Shown here one piece after another: positions 41,709 to 50,214 of a stretch of 64,000 nt of DNA. The notes under the pieces are model-generated. The model was not told the origin of the DNA and ran no database searches. It was given only the letters and a program-made list of their open reading frames with translations. The stretch comes from AC-32 sp963716865 (GTDB taxonomy: Bacteria > Actinomycetota > Thermoleophilia > Gaiellales > Gaiellaceae): NCBI GenBank assembly GCA_963716865.1, contig CAVQUF010000001.1, positions 186,001 to 250,000 on the forward strand, in the 5' to 3' direction. The position numbers and the translations under genes were made by a program. How positions within the stretch are numbered: position 1 is the stretch's first letter; every line of letters begins with the position of its first letter.

Positions 41709-42293
41709 CTAAGCCCCGTATGCAGACGCACCACTCCCTCCGTCGCCGTGGACCCAGATGTCCACGAAGGGGTACTTGTAGGTGCAGATCAGCTGGGGCA
41801 CGCAGGCGTGCATCTCTCCCTGCGTCCACGCGTCCGTTCGGTACGTCCCGACGCCCCTCCCGTTGCAGTGGTCGTAGGCGCAGTTGCTGCCGATGTGGCC
41901 TCCAAACCCCCAGCCGAAGTGCGTGTCCGAGGGCCAGCGGTCGCGCCAGAAGTAGGTGATCACGCCGCCCTTCCAGCACCAGCGGACCTGCTCGTTGTAG
42001 CGAAAGACGACGAGCCAGAAGAGGTTCCGGCGGGTCGCCCTTGCCCAGCGCGTCCGGCAGGTCCCGTGACCGGCGCCGTACGCCTCCAACGACTCCTTGA
42101 CGAGGCCACTGTCGAATTCACCGGTCCCGCAATCGATATTCGGGTCGTCGCAGGTATCCACCGGGTAGTCCGGTAGCGGGATGGGCTCGTCTGCGCGCGC
42201 CGAACCCGGCAGCAGCACGAGCAGCGCAGCCGCCAGGCCGACGGCGATGACGGCGCCGGTCGCGGCCGCGAGCGATCTGTTTCTTGTCTCCAA
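41709..42293 (-). CDS. Secreted Cys/Trp-rich protein (194 aa), hypothetical
   Basis: A TTG start at 42293 with GGGAGG upstream gives a signal peptide (AAATGAVIAVGLAAALLVLLPGSARA). The mature protein has eight or more Cys (TCDDPNIDCG, GTCRTRW, VRWCWKGG, SNCAYDHCNGRG, HACVPQLICTYKY) and many aromatics, suggesting a small disulphide-bonded beta domain. The WCWKGGVITYFWRDRWPS segment resembles uncharacterised secreted actinobacterial proteins; no enzymatic motif is seen. Confidence 0.7.
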   Translation of the reverse strand: METRNRSLAAATGAVIAVGLAAALLVLLPGSARADEPIPLPDYPVDTCDDPNIDCGTGEFDSGLVKESLEAYGAGHGTCRTRWARATRRNLFWLVVFRYNEQVRWCWKGGVITYFWRDRWPSDTHFGWGFGGHIGSNCAYDHCNGRGVGTYRTDAWTQGEMHACVPQLICTYKYPFVDIWVHGDGGSGASAYGA

Positions 42294-42414
42294 TGTCCAC
42301 CTCCCGTCGACTCCTGTCGACGGTAGGCGTGGCCGGCGCACACGTGTGAAACGCAAACGTGTCGGAAGTGGAACATCTCGGTGCGAGGGTCCTAGCGCAC
42401 CGTCCGGGCCCTGC

Positions 42415-43911
42415 CTAGTGGCCGTTCGGGACCGGTCCGAAGCCGCCGCCGCCCGGCGTCTCGACCCGGACGAGATCTCCCGCGGCGAGGTCGCGCGTGA
42501 CCTTCGCGGGAAGCTCCTCGCCGTTCAGGAGGTTGCGTCCGGGGGCTCCCGCCTCGCCGCCCCGTGCGCCCTGCGGTGCCCGAGCGCGGCGCTCGCCGAC
42601 GAGCGACAGGCGGCACGCATCGAGCACGCGCAGCTCCCGAACGACCCCCTCGCCGCCGCGGTGGCGCCCAGGCCCCCCGGAGCCGAGCCGCAGCTCGTGC
42701 CGCTCGACCCTGAGCGGGTAGCCGAGCTCGAGCGCCTCGGCGGGCGTCGAGAGCGTGTTCGACATCGCGACGTGAACCCCCGAAGGGCCGTCCGCGTCGG
42801 GGCATGCGCCTTGGCCTCCTCCTACCGTCTCGTAGTAGGTGAAGCGGTCGTTGCCGAGGGTGAGGTTATTCATCGTCCCCTGCCCCTGCGCGGGCACCTC
42901 GACCGCACGGCCGAAGGCGGCGAAGACGACGTCGACGATCCGGCTGGAGGTCTCGACGTTGCCAGCGGCGACGGCCGCCGGAGCGCGGGCGTTCACCAGG
43001 CTGCCCTCGGGCGCGCGCACCTGCACGGGCGCGAAGGCCCCGCCCGAGGCGGGGACGTCCGGGTCGGTCAGGCAGCGGACGACGAAGTAGCACGCCGAGC
43101 GCGTGACTGCGAGCGGGCAGTTGAGATTGCCCTCGTGCTGGGGGGCGGTGCCCGCGAAGTCGATCGCGAGCCCGACTCCCGCGACCGTGATCGCGGCGTG
43201 GAGCAGGAGCTCGGAGCCGTCCGCAGCCTCGAGCACGTCGGTCGCCTCGAAGCTCCCGTCCGGGAGGCGGCCGATCGCCGCGCGCACGCGCCGCTCCGAG
43301 TACGCATAGAGCTCGTCCATCGCAGCCTCGACTCGCGCCTCCCCACGCCGGTCGCAGAGCTCGTCGATCCTGATCGCCGCGAGCCTGTGCGCCGCGAGCT
43401 GGGCGCGGAGGTCGCCGCGGCGCTCGTCCGGGTTGCGCATCCTGGCGACGAGGGCGTCGAGGACGCGGTCGTCGAGCCGTGTCGGCGGGATCACCACGCC
43501 CTCCTCGTCGAGCCGCCGGGAGTCGGCCGGCAGGCTGCCGGGCTCGCGCGCGCCGACGTCGGCGTGGTGCGCCCGCGTGACCGCGAAGCCGACCCGCGTT
43601 CTCGTCACGAGCGTGATGTCGGGCAGGTGCGTGCCGCCTGCGAACGGGTCGTTCAGGATGAAGACGTCATCCGGGGCGGGGTCGTGGGCGCGAACCGCGG
43701 CCACGGCGTCGGGCATGGCGCCGAGGTGGACCGGGATGTGCTCGGCCTGGGCGATCATGCGGCCGCCGCTGTCGAAGATCGCGGTCGAGCAGTCGCGCCG
43801 CTCCTTGATGTTCGCGGAGAAGGCCGAGCGCACGAGCACGGCGCCCATCTCGTCGGCAATCGAGCGGAGCGAGGCCCCGATCAGCTGGAGCTCAAGTTCC
43901 ACTTTCGGCAC
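42415..43911 (-). CDS. hyuB: Hydantoinase B/oxoprolinase-type subunit
   Basis: A 498-aa subunit of an ATP-dependent amidohydrolase acting on hydantoins, 5-oxoproline or similar lactams. Hallmarks: ELQLIGASLRSIADEMGAVLVRSAFSANIKERRDCSTAIFD, AEHIPVHLGAMPDAV, DVFILNDPFAGGTHLPDITLV, TRAHHADVG, GPGRHRGGEG and the C-terminal TPGGGGFG. Works with HyuA encoded just upstream; the GTG start lies 20 nt inside the hyuA end. Confidence 0.92.
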   Translation of the reverse strand: MPKVELELQLIGASLRSIADEMGAVLVRSAFSANIKERRDCSTAIFDSGGRMIAQAEHIPVHLGAMPDAVAAVRAHDPAPDDVFILNDPFAGGTHLPDITLVTRTRVGFAVTRAHHADVGAREPGSLPADSRRLDEEGVVIPPTRLDDRVLDALVARMRNPDERRGDLRAQLAAHRLAAIRIDELCDRRGEARVEAAMDELYAYSERRVRAAIGRLPDGSFEATDVLEAADGSELLLHAAITVAGVGLAIDFAGTAPQHEGNLNCPLAVTRSACYFVVRCLTDPDVPASGGAFAPVQVRAPEGSLVNARAPAAVAAGNVETSSRIVDVVFAAFGRAVEVPAQGQGTMNNLTLGNDRFTYYETVGGGQGACPDADGPSGVHVAMSNTLSTPAEALELGYPLRVERHELRLGSGGPGRHRGGEGVVRELRVLDACRLSLVGERRARAPQGARGGEAGAPGRNLLNGEELPAKVTRDLAAGDLVRVETPGGGGFGPVPNGH

Positions 43912-45664
43912 CTTCTCGTGACACTCTCGTGAGCCTCAGCGTGCTACTGGTCCCATCCCTAACCCCCACCCACCCCGGGGGAATCCAGCACGTCGCGCCG
44001 TCGAGCTCGATTCGCGTCGGGCCCTGGACTTCCAGCGGCTCGGCGGGGGGAAGGACGAGCCGCGGGCCGGTGCGGATCTCGGCCGTGCGGACGGCGACCA
44101 GCTCGACCGAACGCGTCGGATCGGCATAGCCGTAGCGGGCCTCGTGAGCGCGGTGGAACGCGCCCGCCAGGTCGTCCTGGAGCGGCACCGTCAGCTCGAA
44201 CGCCTGCCCCACGTAACGAAGGTCGGCATCGCCGCGCGCGGGCAGCTCCCCCGCCTCCTCGAGCGGGCACACGTACGACTCGACCCGGTCGCGCCGCTCG
44301 TCGCCGACCGCGAGGCCGACCGCCGAGAGCACCCCTGCCGCCGCAGGGACGAGCACGGTCCCGACGCCGAGCTCGTCGGCGAGCGAGCAGGCGTGGAGCG
44401 GCCCCGCGCCGCCGAACGCGACCAGCGCGAGATCCCGCGGGTCGATCCCGCGCTCGACCGAGACGAGCCGCAGCGCCCTCAGCATCTCCGCGTTCACGAC
44501 CTCGATCGCCTCGGCCGGGTCGATCCCGGCGAACGCCCTCTCCGCCGCCGCCACGTCGAGCTCGAGCCCGCCTGCGATCCGGTGCGGCAGCCGGCCGAGC
44601 AACAGGTTCGCGTCCGTCACCGTCGGCCGTGTCCCTCCGCGCCCGTAGCACGCCGGCCCGGGCTCCGCGCCGGCGCTCTCCGGCCCCACCCGCAATGCCC
44701 CGCCCGAGTCCCGCCAGACGATCGAGCCACCGCCTGCGCCGACCGTCTGCAGGTCGACCGTCGGCAGCCGTAGAGGCAGCCCTCCGACCTCGCGCTCGGT
44801 CGCACGGCCCACCTCGCCGCCGGCGATCAGGCAGACGTCCGTCGACGTGCCGCCCATGTCGAGCGAGATCGCGTCGTCGACGCCGGCGAGGCGCGCGATC
44901 CGCGCCGCACCGACGACACCCGCCGCCGGTCCCGACACGAGCGCGAGCGCCGGGTGGGCCGCGGCCTCCGCGAGCGTCGCCACCCCGCCGGAGGAGCGCA
45001 TCACCAGCGGCTCGGGAAGGCCCGCCTCTTCGCACGCGCGGCCCAGCGCCTCGAGATAGCCCGACAGCGCCGGTCCCAGGTATGCGTCCACCGCCGCCGT
45101 CGAGGCCCGTTCGTACTCCCGGAACTCCGGCGAAACCTCGTGCGAAGCGACCACGCGCGCCCCGGGCAGCCGCCGCCTGAGCTCCTCGGCGACCGCGCGC
45201 TCGTGGGAAGGGTCGCGGAACGAGAACAGCAGGCAGACCGCGACCGCCTCCACGTCGCCGACGGGGCCGGACAGCGAGTCGAGCTCGAGCGGCGCGATCA
45301 CGCCCTCCGGCCCGATCCGCTCGCGCACCCCGTAGCAGCGGTCGAGCGGGACGAGCGGCTCCGGGTGCGCCTCGCAGAGCCGGTAGAGATGGGCTCGATC
45401 CTGGCGGCGCAGGTGGAGCAGGTGCTCGAAGCCGGCCGTCGCGACGAACGCGGTGCGCGCGCCCTTGCGCTCCAGGAGCGCGTTGGTCGCCACGGTGGTC
45501 CCGTGCGTGAACCGCACGAGACCCTCGCCGCCGACGGCCCGCGCGGCCGCCAGCACCGACTCCTCCTGGCGCGCGGCCGTTGGCACCTTCGCCGTACGCA
45601 ACCCGCCGTCGCCGAGCAGCACCGCGTCGGTGAAGGTTCCTCCGACGTCGACGCCGAGAACCAC
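43892..45664 (-). CDS. hyuA: Hydantoinase A/oxoprolinase-type subunit
   Basis: A 590-aa ATP-binding subunit with the actin-like ATPase fold: LGVDVGGTFTDAVLL (phosphate 1), FTHGTTVATNALLERKG, AISLDMGGTSTDVCLI (phosphate 2), DLQTVGAGGGSIVW and AFGGAGPLHACSLADELG (adenosine). The usual length is about 680-700 aa; this copy is shorter, mainly in the C-terminal part, but all ATP motifs are present. GTG start. Overlaps hyuB by 20 nt. The substrate is unassigned. Confidence 0.92.
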   Translation of the reverse strand: MVLGVDVGGTFTDAVLLGDGGLRTAKVPTAARQEESVLAAARAVGGEGLVRFTHGTTVATNALLERKGARTAFVATAGFEHLLHLRRQDRAHLYRLCEAHPEPLVPLDRCYGVRERIGPEGVIAPLELDSLSGPVGDVEAVAVCLLFSFRDPSHERAVAEELRRRLPGARVVASHEVSPEFREYERASTAAVDAYLGPALSGYLEALGRACEEAGLPEPLVMRSSGGVATLAEAAAHPALALVSGPAAGVVGAARIARLAGVDDAISLDMGGTSTDVCLIAGGEVGRATEREVGGLPLRLPTVDLQTVGAGGGSIVWRDSGGALRVGPESAGAEPGPACYGRGGTRPTVTDANLLLGRLPHRIAGGLELDVAAAERAFAGIDPAEAIEVVNAEMLRALRLVSVERGIDPRDLALVAFGGAGPLHACSLADELGVGTVLVPAAAGVLSAVGLAVGDERRDRVESYVCPLEEAGELPARGDADLRYVGQAFELTVPLQDDLAGAFHRAHEARYGYADPTRSVELVAVRTAEIRTGPRLVLPPAEPLEVQGPTRIELDGATCWIPPGWVGVRDGTSSTLRLTRVSREGAESGT

Positions 45665-45773
45665 GGTCGCCTATCTAACGCCACAACGCCGAAACCGGGC
45701 GCAGAAGCGGCCGTCCCTAGCCGATCGGCGAGGGGTTTCGACCCACCCGATGATCGGTCTTTTCCAGGGGGTC

Positions 45774-45802
45774 TTCCCTCGGACCTCGTACTTTTCTAGT
45801 CT
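45774..45802 (+). promoter_or_regulatory. Predicted leaderless promoter of the lasso cluster regulator
   Basis: -35 TTCCCT (45774-45779), 17-nt spacer, -10 TAGTCT (45797-45802), ending 6 nt before the ATG at 45809, the spacing of leaderless actinobacterial mRNAs. The spacer holds CTCGTACTTTT (45785-45795), which recurs as CTCGCACTTTT before the precursor promoter. Confidence 0.4.
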
Positions 45803-45808
45803 CGGTAC

Positions 45809-46474
45809 ATGGCCTCGGTCACCGCCACCGTTTCCGCCGAGAACAGCGATGTCGGGCTGGCACTGCGGGCGGCCGTGATCGACACGGACGCTCGCAGGGC
45901 TCAAGGGCTCGACGCGCTCCTGGGGGCCGGCGGGATCGGAACCGGAGTCGAGGCCTCAAATGCCGACGTGCTCGTCTTCGGCTGCGAGCGGCTCGGACGC
46001 GAGGAGCGCGAGGCCGTGTCGAGGCTCCGCGAGGACGCTCCGGACGCGGCGCTCGTCGTCGTGGTCGGCCGGCCCGGGCCGCGCTCCGCACGCGACGCGC
46101 TCGCCGCGGGGGCTGACGCGCTCGTCCTGGCAGACGAGGCCGGAAAGAGCCTCGGGCCGGCCGTTCGCGCCGTCCTCTCCGGCCAGGTCGCGCTGCCGCG
46201 CAGCTTCGGCGACGGCTTCCGCCGCCCCGCGCTCTCGCGCCGGGAGAAGCAGGTGCTGGGGCTCGTCGTGATCGGCCTGCTGAACGCCGAGATCGCGGCA
46301 AAGCTCCACGTCACCGAGAGCACCGTCAAGAGCCACCTGACCTCGTGCTTCGCCAAGCTCGGCGTCCGTACCAGGAGCGAGGCGACTGCGCTGATCCTCG
46401 ATCCCGAGGGCGGCCTCGGCCTGGGCGTCCTCGCGATCTCCACGACCGGCGAGGGCGACGCCGATGGCGGCTGA
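45809..46474 (+). CDS. LuxR/NarL-type regulator with degenerate receiver (lasso cluster)
   Basis: A 221-aa regulator. Residues 18-125 have the receiver fold, but the phospho-acceptor Asp is replaced (ADVLVFGCERLG, Gly in its place) and the conserved Lys is lost (ADALVLADE). The LuxR HTH is at about 138-200 (LSRREKQVLGLVVIGLLNAEIAAKLHVTESTVKSHLTSCFAKLGVRTRSEATA). It likely acts without phosphorylation. It opens the lasso cluster: its end overlaps the PqqD-like gene by 11 nt, so it belongs to the operon and probably controls it. Confidence 0.88.
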   Translation: MASVTATVSAENSDVGLALRAAVIDTDARRAQGLDALLGAGGIGTGVEASNADVLVFGCERLGREEREAVSRLREDAPDAALVVVVGRPGPRSARDALAAGADALVLADEAGKSLGPAVRAVLSGQVALPRSFGDGFRRPALSRREKQVLGLVVIGLLNAEIAAKLHVTESTVKSHLTSCFAKLGVRTRSEATALILDPEGGLGLGVLAISTTGEGDADGG

Positions 46475-46775
46475 GAACACCCTTCCCGGCGCCGAGCTGC
46501 TCGGCTCGCGTCTGCGCGTTCCCGAGCACGTCGTCTATCGCGACTTCGTCTCGGAGACGGTCGTGCTGAACCTCGAGACCGGCCGCTACCACGGCCTGAA
46601 CCCGACCGGAGGGCAGATCCTCGACGCGGTCGAGCGCTCGGAAACCGTCGGCGAGGCGGCCGAGACGCTCGCGGTGCAGTACGAGCGCCCCCGAGACGAG
46701 GTCAAGGCCGACGTGCTCGCGTTCTGCTCGGATCTGCTCACGCGCGGGCTCGTCGAGCTCCGCCCGGATGGCTGA
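46464..46775 (+). CDS. Lasso peptide leader-binding protein B1 (PqqD-like RRE)
   Basis: A 103-aa RiPP recognition element. The PqqD-like fold shows VPEHVVYRDFVSETVVLNLETGRYHGLNPTGGQILDAVERSETVGEAAETLAVQYERPRDEVKADVLAFCSDLLTRGLVEL. In lasso systems the free-standing RRE (B1) grips the precursor's leader, notably its Tyr and Pro, and presents it to the B2 protease. Overlaps the regulator (11 nt) and the kinase (8 nt), consistent with a tight operon. Confidence 0.88.
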   Translation: MAAENTLPGAELLGSRLRVPEHVVYRDFVSETVVLNLETGRYHGLNPTGGQILDAVERSETVGEAAETLAVQYERPRDEVKADVLAFCSDLLTRGLVELRPDG

Positions 46776-47748
46776 CGCCGGAGCCGCGCCCCGGCGGGGC
46801 AGGGCGTTCGGCGTCGCGGTCGAGTCCCGCACGCCGCTCGCCGGGCTCGTCGCCGACACGAACGGCGCCGAGTCGAGGCTCGTGGAGTGGCGGTCCGTCC
46901 CCACGGGTGAGCTTGGCGCCGACCGCATGCCGAAGCCGGAGTCGCTCGTCGACCGCAGGCATCCGGACGGCCGGCCGTTCATGAGCATCGAGCAGGACGC
47001 GGAGCTCGGATACCGGATCACGGCGCCGGGCTTCGGGACGCACCTGGTCGCGGCCGACGGCTCCCTGATCCGCTCGAGCCTCCCGGCCGGCGCGGACGAC
47101 ACCTGGCAGCGGCTCTTCTTCGCCCAGGCGCTGCCGCTCGCCGCAGCGCTGAACGGGCTCGCGCTCTTCCACGCCAGCGCCGTCGTCGGCGACGACGGGC
47201 GCGCGTACGCGTTCGTCGGGCTGAGCGGCAGCGGGAAGACGTCGATCGCGGCGCAGCTGGTCGCGCGCGGCGCCGTGATCGTGACCGACGACGTCCTCGC
47301 GCTCGAGCCGGTCGACGGCGACCTTCACGCGCACGCGGGACCGGCCCGGATCAGCCTGGAGCCCGCCGAGCTCGACCGGCTGGACGCGGACGGGCGCGAG
47401 CGCCTCGGCCGGCTGCTCGACACCCCGACCGAGGACGGGAAGGCCCAGCTCGAGACCAGGCCGGCCGAGAGGCCCGTCCCGCTCGGCGGCGTCTTCCTCC
47501 TCTCGCGCTCGGCTGCCACCGGAGTCTCGGTCGAGCGCGACCCGGCCGACCGGACGCAGGCCCTGCTGGCCGCGGCGTTCCTCGGCTACCTCACGCTGCC
47601 CCGGCGCCTCACGCTCCACCTCGAGGTGTGCGCGCGAATCGCGGCCGGCGTCCCGACGTTCGCGGTGCAGATCGGCGAGGCGGCGGACACGCGCGAGACC
47701 GCCGAGGCGATCCGCGACCTGATCGACGGGATCGTGGCGGACAGGTGA
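46768..47748 (+). CDS. HprK-like kinase, probable precursor Ser kinase of the lasso cluster
   Basis: A 326-aa protein related to the HPr kinase C-terminal domain. LFHASAVV (His135) is followed by Walker A GLSGSGKTS (151-159) and the acidic pair in VTDDVLALE (174-175). In paeninodin-type lasso clusters such a kinase phosphorylates the side chain of the precursor's C-terminal Ser. Here the precursor ends in Ser-Ser, matching that role. It overlaps the B1 gene (8 nt) and the B2 gene (GTGA). Assigning the substrate is inference from context. Confidence 0.85.
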   Translation: MADAGAAPRRGRAFGVAVESRTPLAGLVADTNGAESRLVEWRSVPTGELGADRMPKPESLVDRRHPDGRPFMSIEQDAELGYRITAPGFGTHLVAADGSLIRSSLPAGADDTWQRLFFAQALPLAAALNGLALFHASAVVGDDGRAYAFVGLSGSGKTSIAAQLVARGAVIVTDDVLALEPVDGDLHAHAGPARISLEPAELDRLDADGRERLGRLLDTPTEDGKAQLETRPAERPVPLGGVFLLSRSAATGVSVERDPADRTQALLAAAFLGYLTLPRRLTLHLEVCARIAAGVPTFAVQIGEAADTRETAEAIRDLIDGIVADR

Positions 47749-48155
47749 GTATCCGAGCCGAGTTTCGGCGTCTCCGCGCCCGGGCCTTGCTCGCGCTGGA
47801 GATCCTGGCCGCGTACGTCTCGATCCGGCTCACGATGCGCGAGCCCGACATCCGTCGCACGCTGGAGCGCCTGCGCGAGGGCGGCGACTCGCCCGCGACG
47901 GCCGGCAACCTCCGGACGGCCCAGCACCTGGCCCGCGCCGTCGAGCGCGTCCTCGCGATCGCGCCTCGGCGCTCACGCTGCCTGGTCCAGTCGCTCGTCC
48001 TGACGCAGCTGCTCGCCCGGCGGGGAATCTCTTCGTCGCTCGTGATCGCGGTCGCTCCGGGACCGCCGCTCGAGGCGCATGCGTGGGTGGAGACCGGGCG
48101 CGTCGTGCTGCTTCCGCCGGCCACTCCCGAGCACGGCCAGCTCGTGCGCCTGTGA
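47745..48155 (+). CDS. Lasso peptide leader protease B2 (transglutaminase-like)
   Basis: A 136-aa protein of the B2 family, a transglutaminase-like cysteine protease that removes the leader. Catalytic Cys79 lies in RRSRCLVQSLVLTQLLARRGI and His112 in EAHAWVE, both at the usual positions; the length is normal for a split B2. The GTG at 47745 overlaps the kinase stop by 4 nt. It would act with the B1 protein. Confidence 0.88.
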   Translation: MSIRAEFRRLRARALLALEILAAYVSIRLTMREPDIRRTLERLREGGDSPATAGNLRTAQHLARAVERVLAIAPRRSRCLVQSLVLTQLLARRGISSSLVIAVAPGPPLEAHAWVETGRVVLLPPATPEHGQLVRL

Positions 48156-48178
48156 CGGGGCTCGCACTTTTTCCGTCC

Positions 48179-48207
48179 TTGCGCCGAACCCCCCTGCTCT
48201 CTACGGT
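48179..48207 (+). promoter_or_regulatory. Predicted internal promoter before the lasso precursor
   Basis: -35 TTGCGC (48179-48184), 17-nt spacer, -10 TACGGT (48202-48207). Transcription would start near 48214, giving a short leader before the ATG at 48252. A CTCGCACTTTT element lies just upstream (48161-48171). A separate promoter would supply precursor and cyclase in excess over the upstream enzymes. Confidence 0.45.
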
Positions 48208-48251
48208 TTCCTGTGCAGGAAGCTATGTCAGCGACGAGCGAGAGGGTGGGT

Positions 48252-48407
48252 ATGGAAGATCGCCGCGAGCCGCAGGAGTACGAGGCACCGGTCGTGGTCG
48301 ACTACGGCGATTTGAACGACCTCACGGGCGGTTCGAGGGACGGGGAGTGGACCGACGCCGACTTCCCCACGAACACGCCCAAGAGCAAGTTGACCTTCTC
48401 GAGCTGA
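48252..48407 (+). CDS. Lasso peptide precursor (51 aa)
   Basis: The leader follows the lasso pattern YxxPxLxxxGxxxxLT in exact spacing: Tyr10, Pro13, Val15 (in place of Leu), Gly19, Leu24, Thr25. With Thr at -2, the leader ends at Gly26 and the core is residues 27-51. The core starts GSRDGEWTD, so Gly1 can form a 9-membered macrolactam with Asp9; positions 7 and 8 (Trp, Thr) cannot. The tail is ADFPTNTP then KSKLTFSS, with bulky Phe residues and a Ser-Ser end. The ATG at 48252 is preferred (GAGAGG 6 nt upstream); GTG 48213 and ATG 48225 are in frame upstream. Flanked by B2 and the cyclase. Confidence 0.88.
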   Translation: MEDRREPQEYEAPVVVDYGDLNDLTGGSRDGEWTDADFPTNTPKSKLTFSS

Positions 48408-48447
48408 GTCGCAGCGCCGCCAGGCGCAGACTCAAGGGTCATCGCCG

Positions 48448-50214
48448 GTGAGCGCACGGCTCGTCGGCGTATATGCGCGCGCAGAGATATCCGGGCCGGT
48501 CGCGGCCTCGCAGGACGGGCCGGGAGCCTGGTGCGTCGCCGAGGGCCGCGTCGAGGGCGTGCCCGAGCTCGCGGCCGAGCTGCGCCTCGACCCGGACGCG
48601 TCGTCCGAGGCGCTGCTCGCCTCTGCGTTCGCGGAGCTAGGCCCGGAGATGCTCGAGCGGGTCGGCGGGAGCTTCGCGCTGCTCGCCTGGGACACACGCG
48701 CGCGCGAGGGGCTCCTCGCGGTTGACCCGCTCGGCTCGCGATCGCTCTTCCTCCACGACGGCGGCGGGGGCCTCCGCTTCGCGACCGAGGTCGTCGACCT
48801 GCTCCCGCTCCTGGGGAGCGAGCCGGGGCCGAGCGAGAGCGCCGTCTCGCGCTGGCTCGCGTTCGGGACGCTGGAGCCGGACGAGACGCTGTTCGCTGGT
48901 GTGCGGCGGCTGCCGGGCGGCTGTCACCTGAGGCTCGCCGGCGGCCGCTGGAGCGAGCACCGCCACTGGCGACCGCGGTTCACGAGCCCGGCGCGCGTGA
49001 CCGCGGACGAGGCCGCCGCGAGCGTGCGGCGCGAGCTCGAGCGGAGCATCGTCGCGCGCTGCTCGGGACGCCCGGCCGGGATCCTCGTCAGCGGTGGACT
49101 CGACTCCAGCTCGGTCGCGGCGGTGGCCTCGAGGCCGAGCGCCGGCCCCGCCTCCCTACAGGCGTACTCGGCGACGTTCCCGGACGACCCCGCCGCCGAC
49201 GAGTCCGAGTTCGTTGACGTCGCCGTGAGCGAGCTCGGTCTCTCCTCGCGCCGGCACGCGGCGCAGGCCGCGGGCGCCCTCGCCGCCGCCGCGGAGCATG
49301 TGCGCGAATGGCGACTCCCTGCCGCGTCGCCGAACCTCTTCTTCCAGCGACCGCTGCTCGAGCTCGCGCGGTCGGACGGCGCCCAGATCGTGCTCGACGG
49401 CCAGGGCGGGGACGAGCTGTTCGGCTGCTCGCCGTACCTCCTGGGCGACCTCTTGCGCGGGCTCCGGCTCCGCTCGCTCCGCACGCGTTCACTCGAGCTG
49501 GCGGGCGGCGACGCGGGGCTCGCGCGCGAGTTCCTCGGGACCTACGCACTGCGCGGCGCCGCTCCGGCCTGGCTTCACGGAGCCCGGGCGCGCCTCCGAA
49601 GGCGGCCGGCGGCACCGGGGTGGCTCGTGCCGCGCGCCGCGGCGCTCGCCGGAGACCGGCCGGGCCGGTGGGCCTGGCTGCGGCTCGACGGGCCGCGCTG
49701 GTGGTCGTGGCTCGCCGACACCCTCACGACCGCGCGCGAGCGGATGGGCGTTCACGACCACCTCCGCCGCAAGCTCGCCTCGGAAGGGCTCACCGGAGCC
49801 CACCCGCTGCTCGACAACCTGGGGCTGATCGAGCTCGTGCTGCGGCTCCCGCCCGAGCTCGCCTTCGACCGCGAGCTCGACCGGCCGCTGCTGCGGCGGG
49901 CGATGCGAGGCCTCGTGCCGGAGGAGATCCGCCTCCGACCGACCAAGAGCTACTTCAACACGCTGCTCGTCGACTCGCTCGGGGGCCCGGACCGGCCGCT
50001 GCTCACGAGCCTGCTGCAACCTCGGGAAGCCGAGATCCGGGCCTACGTCACCGACGACCGCCTGCGCGACGTCGTCGACGGCCCGACGGCGCGGGACCAC
50101 CCGTACAACTGGGCGCGGAACTCGTGGCGGCTCGCCTCGACGGAGCTCTGGCTCCGGTCGCTCGGTGCCGGCCGGGCGGTCGAGCCGCGCCCGGCAGAGA
50201 CCGTTTCGGCCTAG
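48448..50214 (+). CDS. Lasso cyclase C (asparagine-synthetase-like)
   Basis: A 588-aa homologue of AsnB that adenylates the ring Asp or Glu of the core and lets the N-terminal amine attack it. The N-terminal glutaminase-like half lacks the catalytic Cys after Met1 (MSARLVGVYA), as in lasso cyclases. The ATP-pyrophosphatase motif SGGLDSSS is at 215-222, and DGQGGDELFGCSPYLLGDL follows. The C-terminal half reads LLDNLGLIELVLRLPPELAFDRELDRPLLRRAM. GTG start 40 nt after the precursor. Its stop shares the tetranucleotide CTAG with that of the convergent nucleotidyltransferase. Confidence 0.9.
   Translation: MSARLVGVYARAEISGPVAASQDGPGAWCVAEGRVEGVPELAAELRLDPDASSEALLASAFAELGPEMLERVGGSFALLAWDTRAREGLLAVDPLGSRSLFLHDGGGGLRFATEVVDLLPLLGSEPGPSESAVSRWLAFGTLEPDETLFAGVRRLPGGCHLRLAGGRWSEHRHWRPRFTSPARVTADEAAASVRRELERSIVARCSGRPAGILVSGGLDSSSVAAVASRPSAGPASLQAYSATFPDDPAADESEFVDVAVSELGLSSRRHAAQAAGALAAAAEHVREWRLPAASPNLFFQRPLLELARSDGAQIVLDGQGGDELFGCSPYLLGDLLRGLRLRSLRTRSLELAGGDAGLAREFLGTYALRGAAPAWLHGARARLRRRPAAPGWLVPRAAALAGDRPGRWAWLRLDGPRWWSWLADTLTTARERMGVHDHLRRKLASEGLTGAHPLLDNLGLIELVLRLPPELAFDRELDRPLLRRAMRGLVPEEIRLRPTKSYFNTLLVDSLGGPDRPLLTSLLQPREAEIRAYVTDDRLRDVVDGPTARDHPYNWARNSWRLASTELWLRSLGAGRAVEPRPAETVSA

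Noticed and set aside
41602..41734. A 44-aa single-helix peptide that appears if a one-base frameshift is corrected (WLGVALLVLAV joined to SALVVWLVLVIAGC)
   Set aside because: The join is speculative, neither frame alone gives a convincing start and stop, and only about a dozen residues follow the lipobox-like Cys.
48213..48251. N-terminal extension of the lasso precursor from GTG 48213 or ATG 48225
   Set aside because: The predicted transcript starts near 48214, the ATG at 48252 has the better RBS, and the extension adds nothing to the leader motif. It is not formally excluded.
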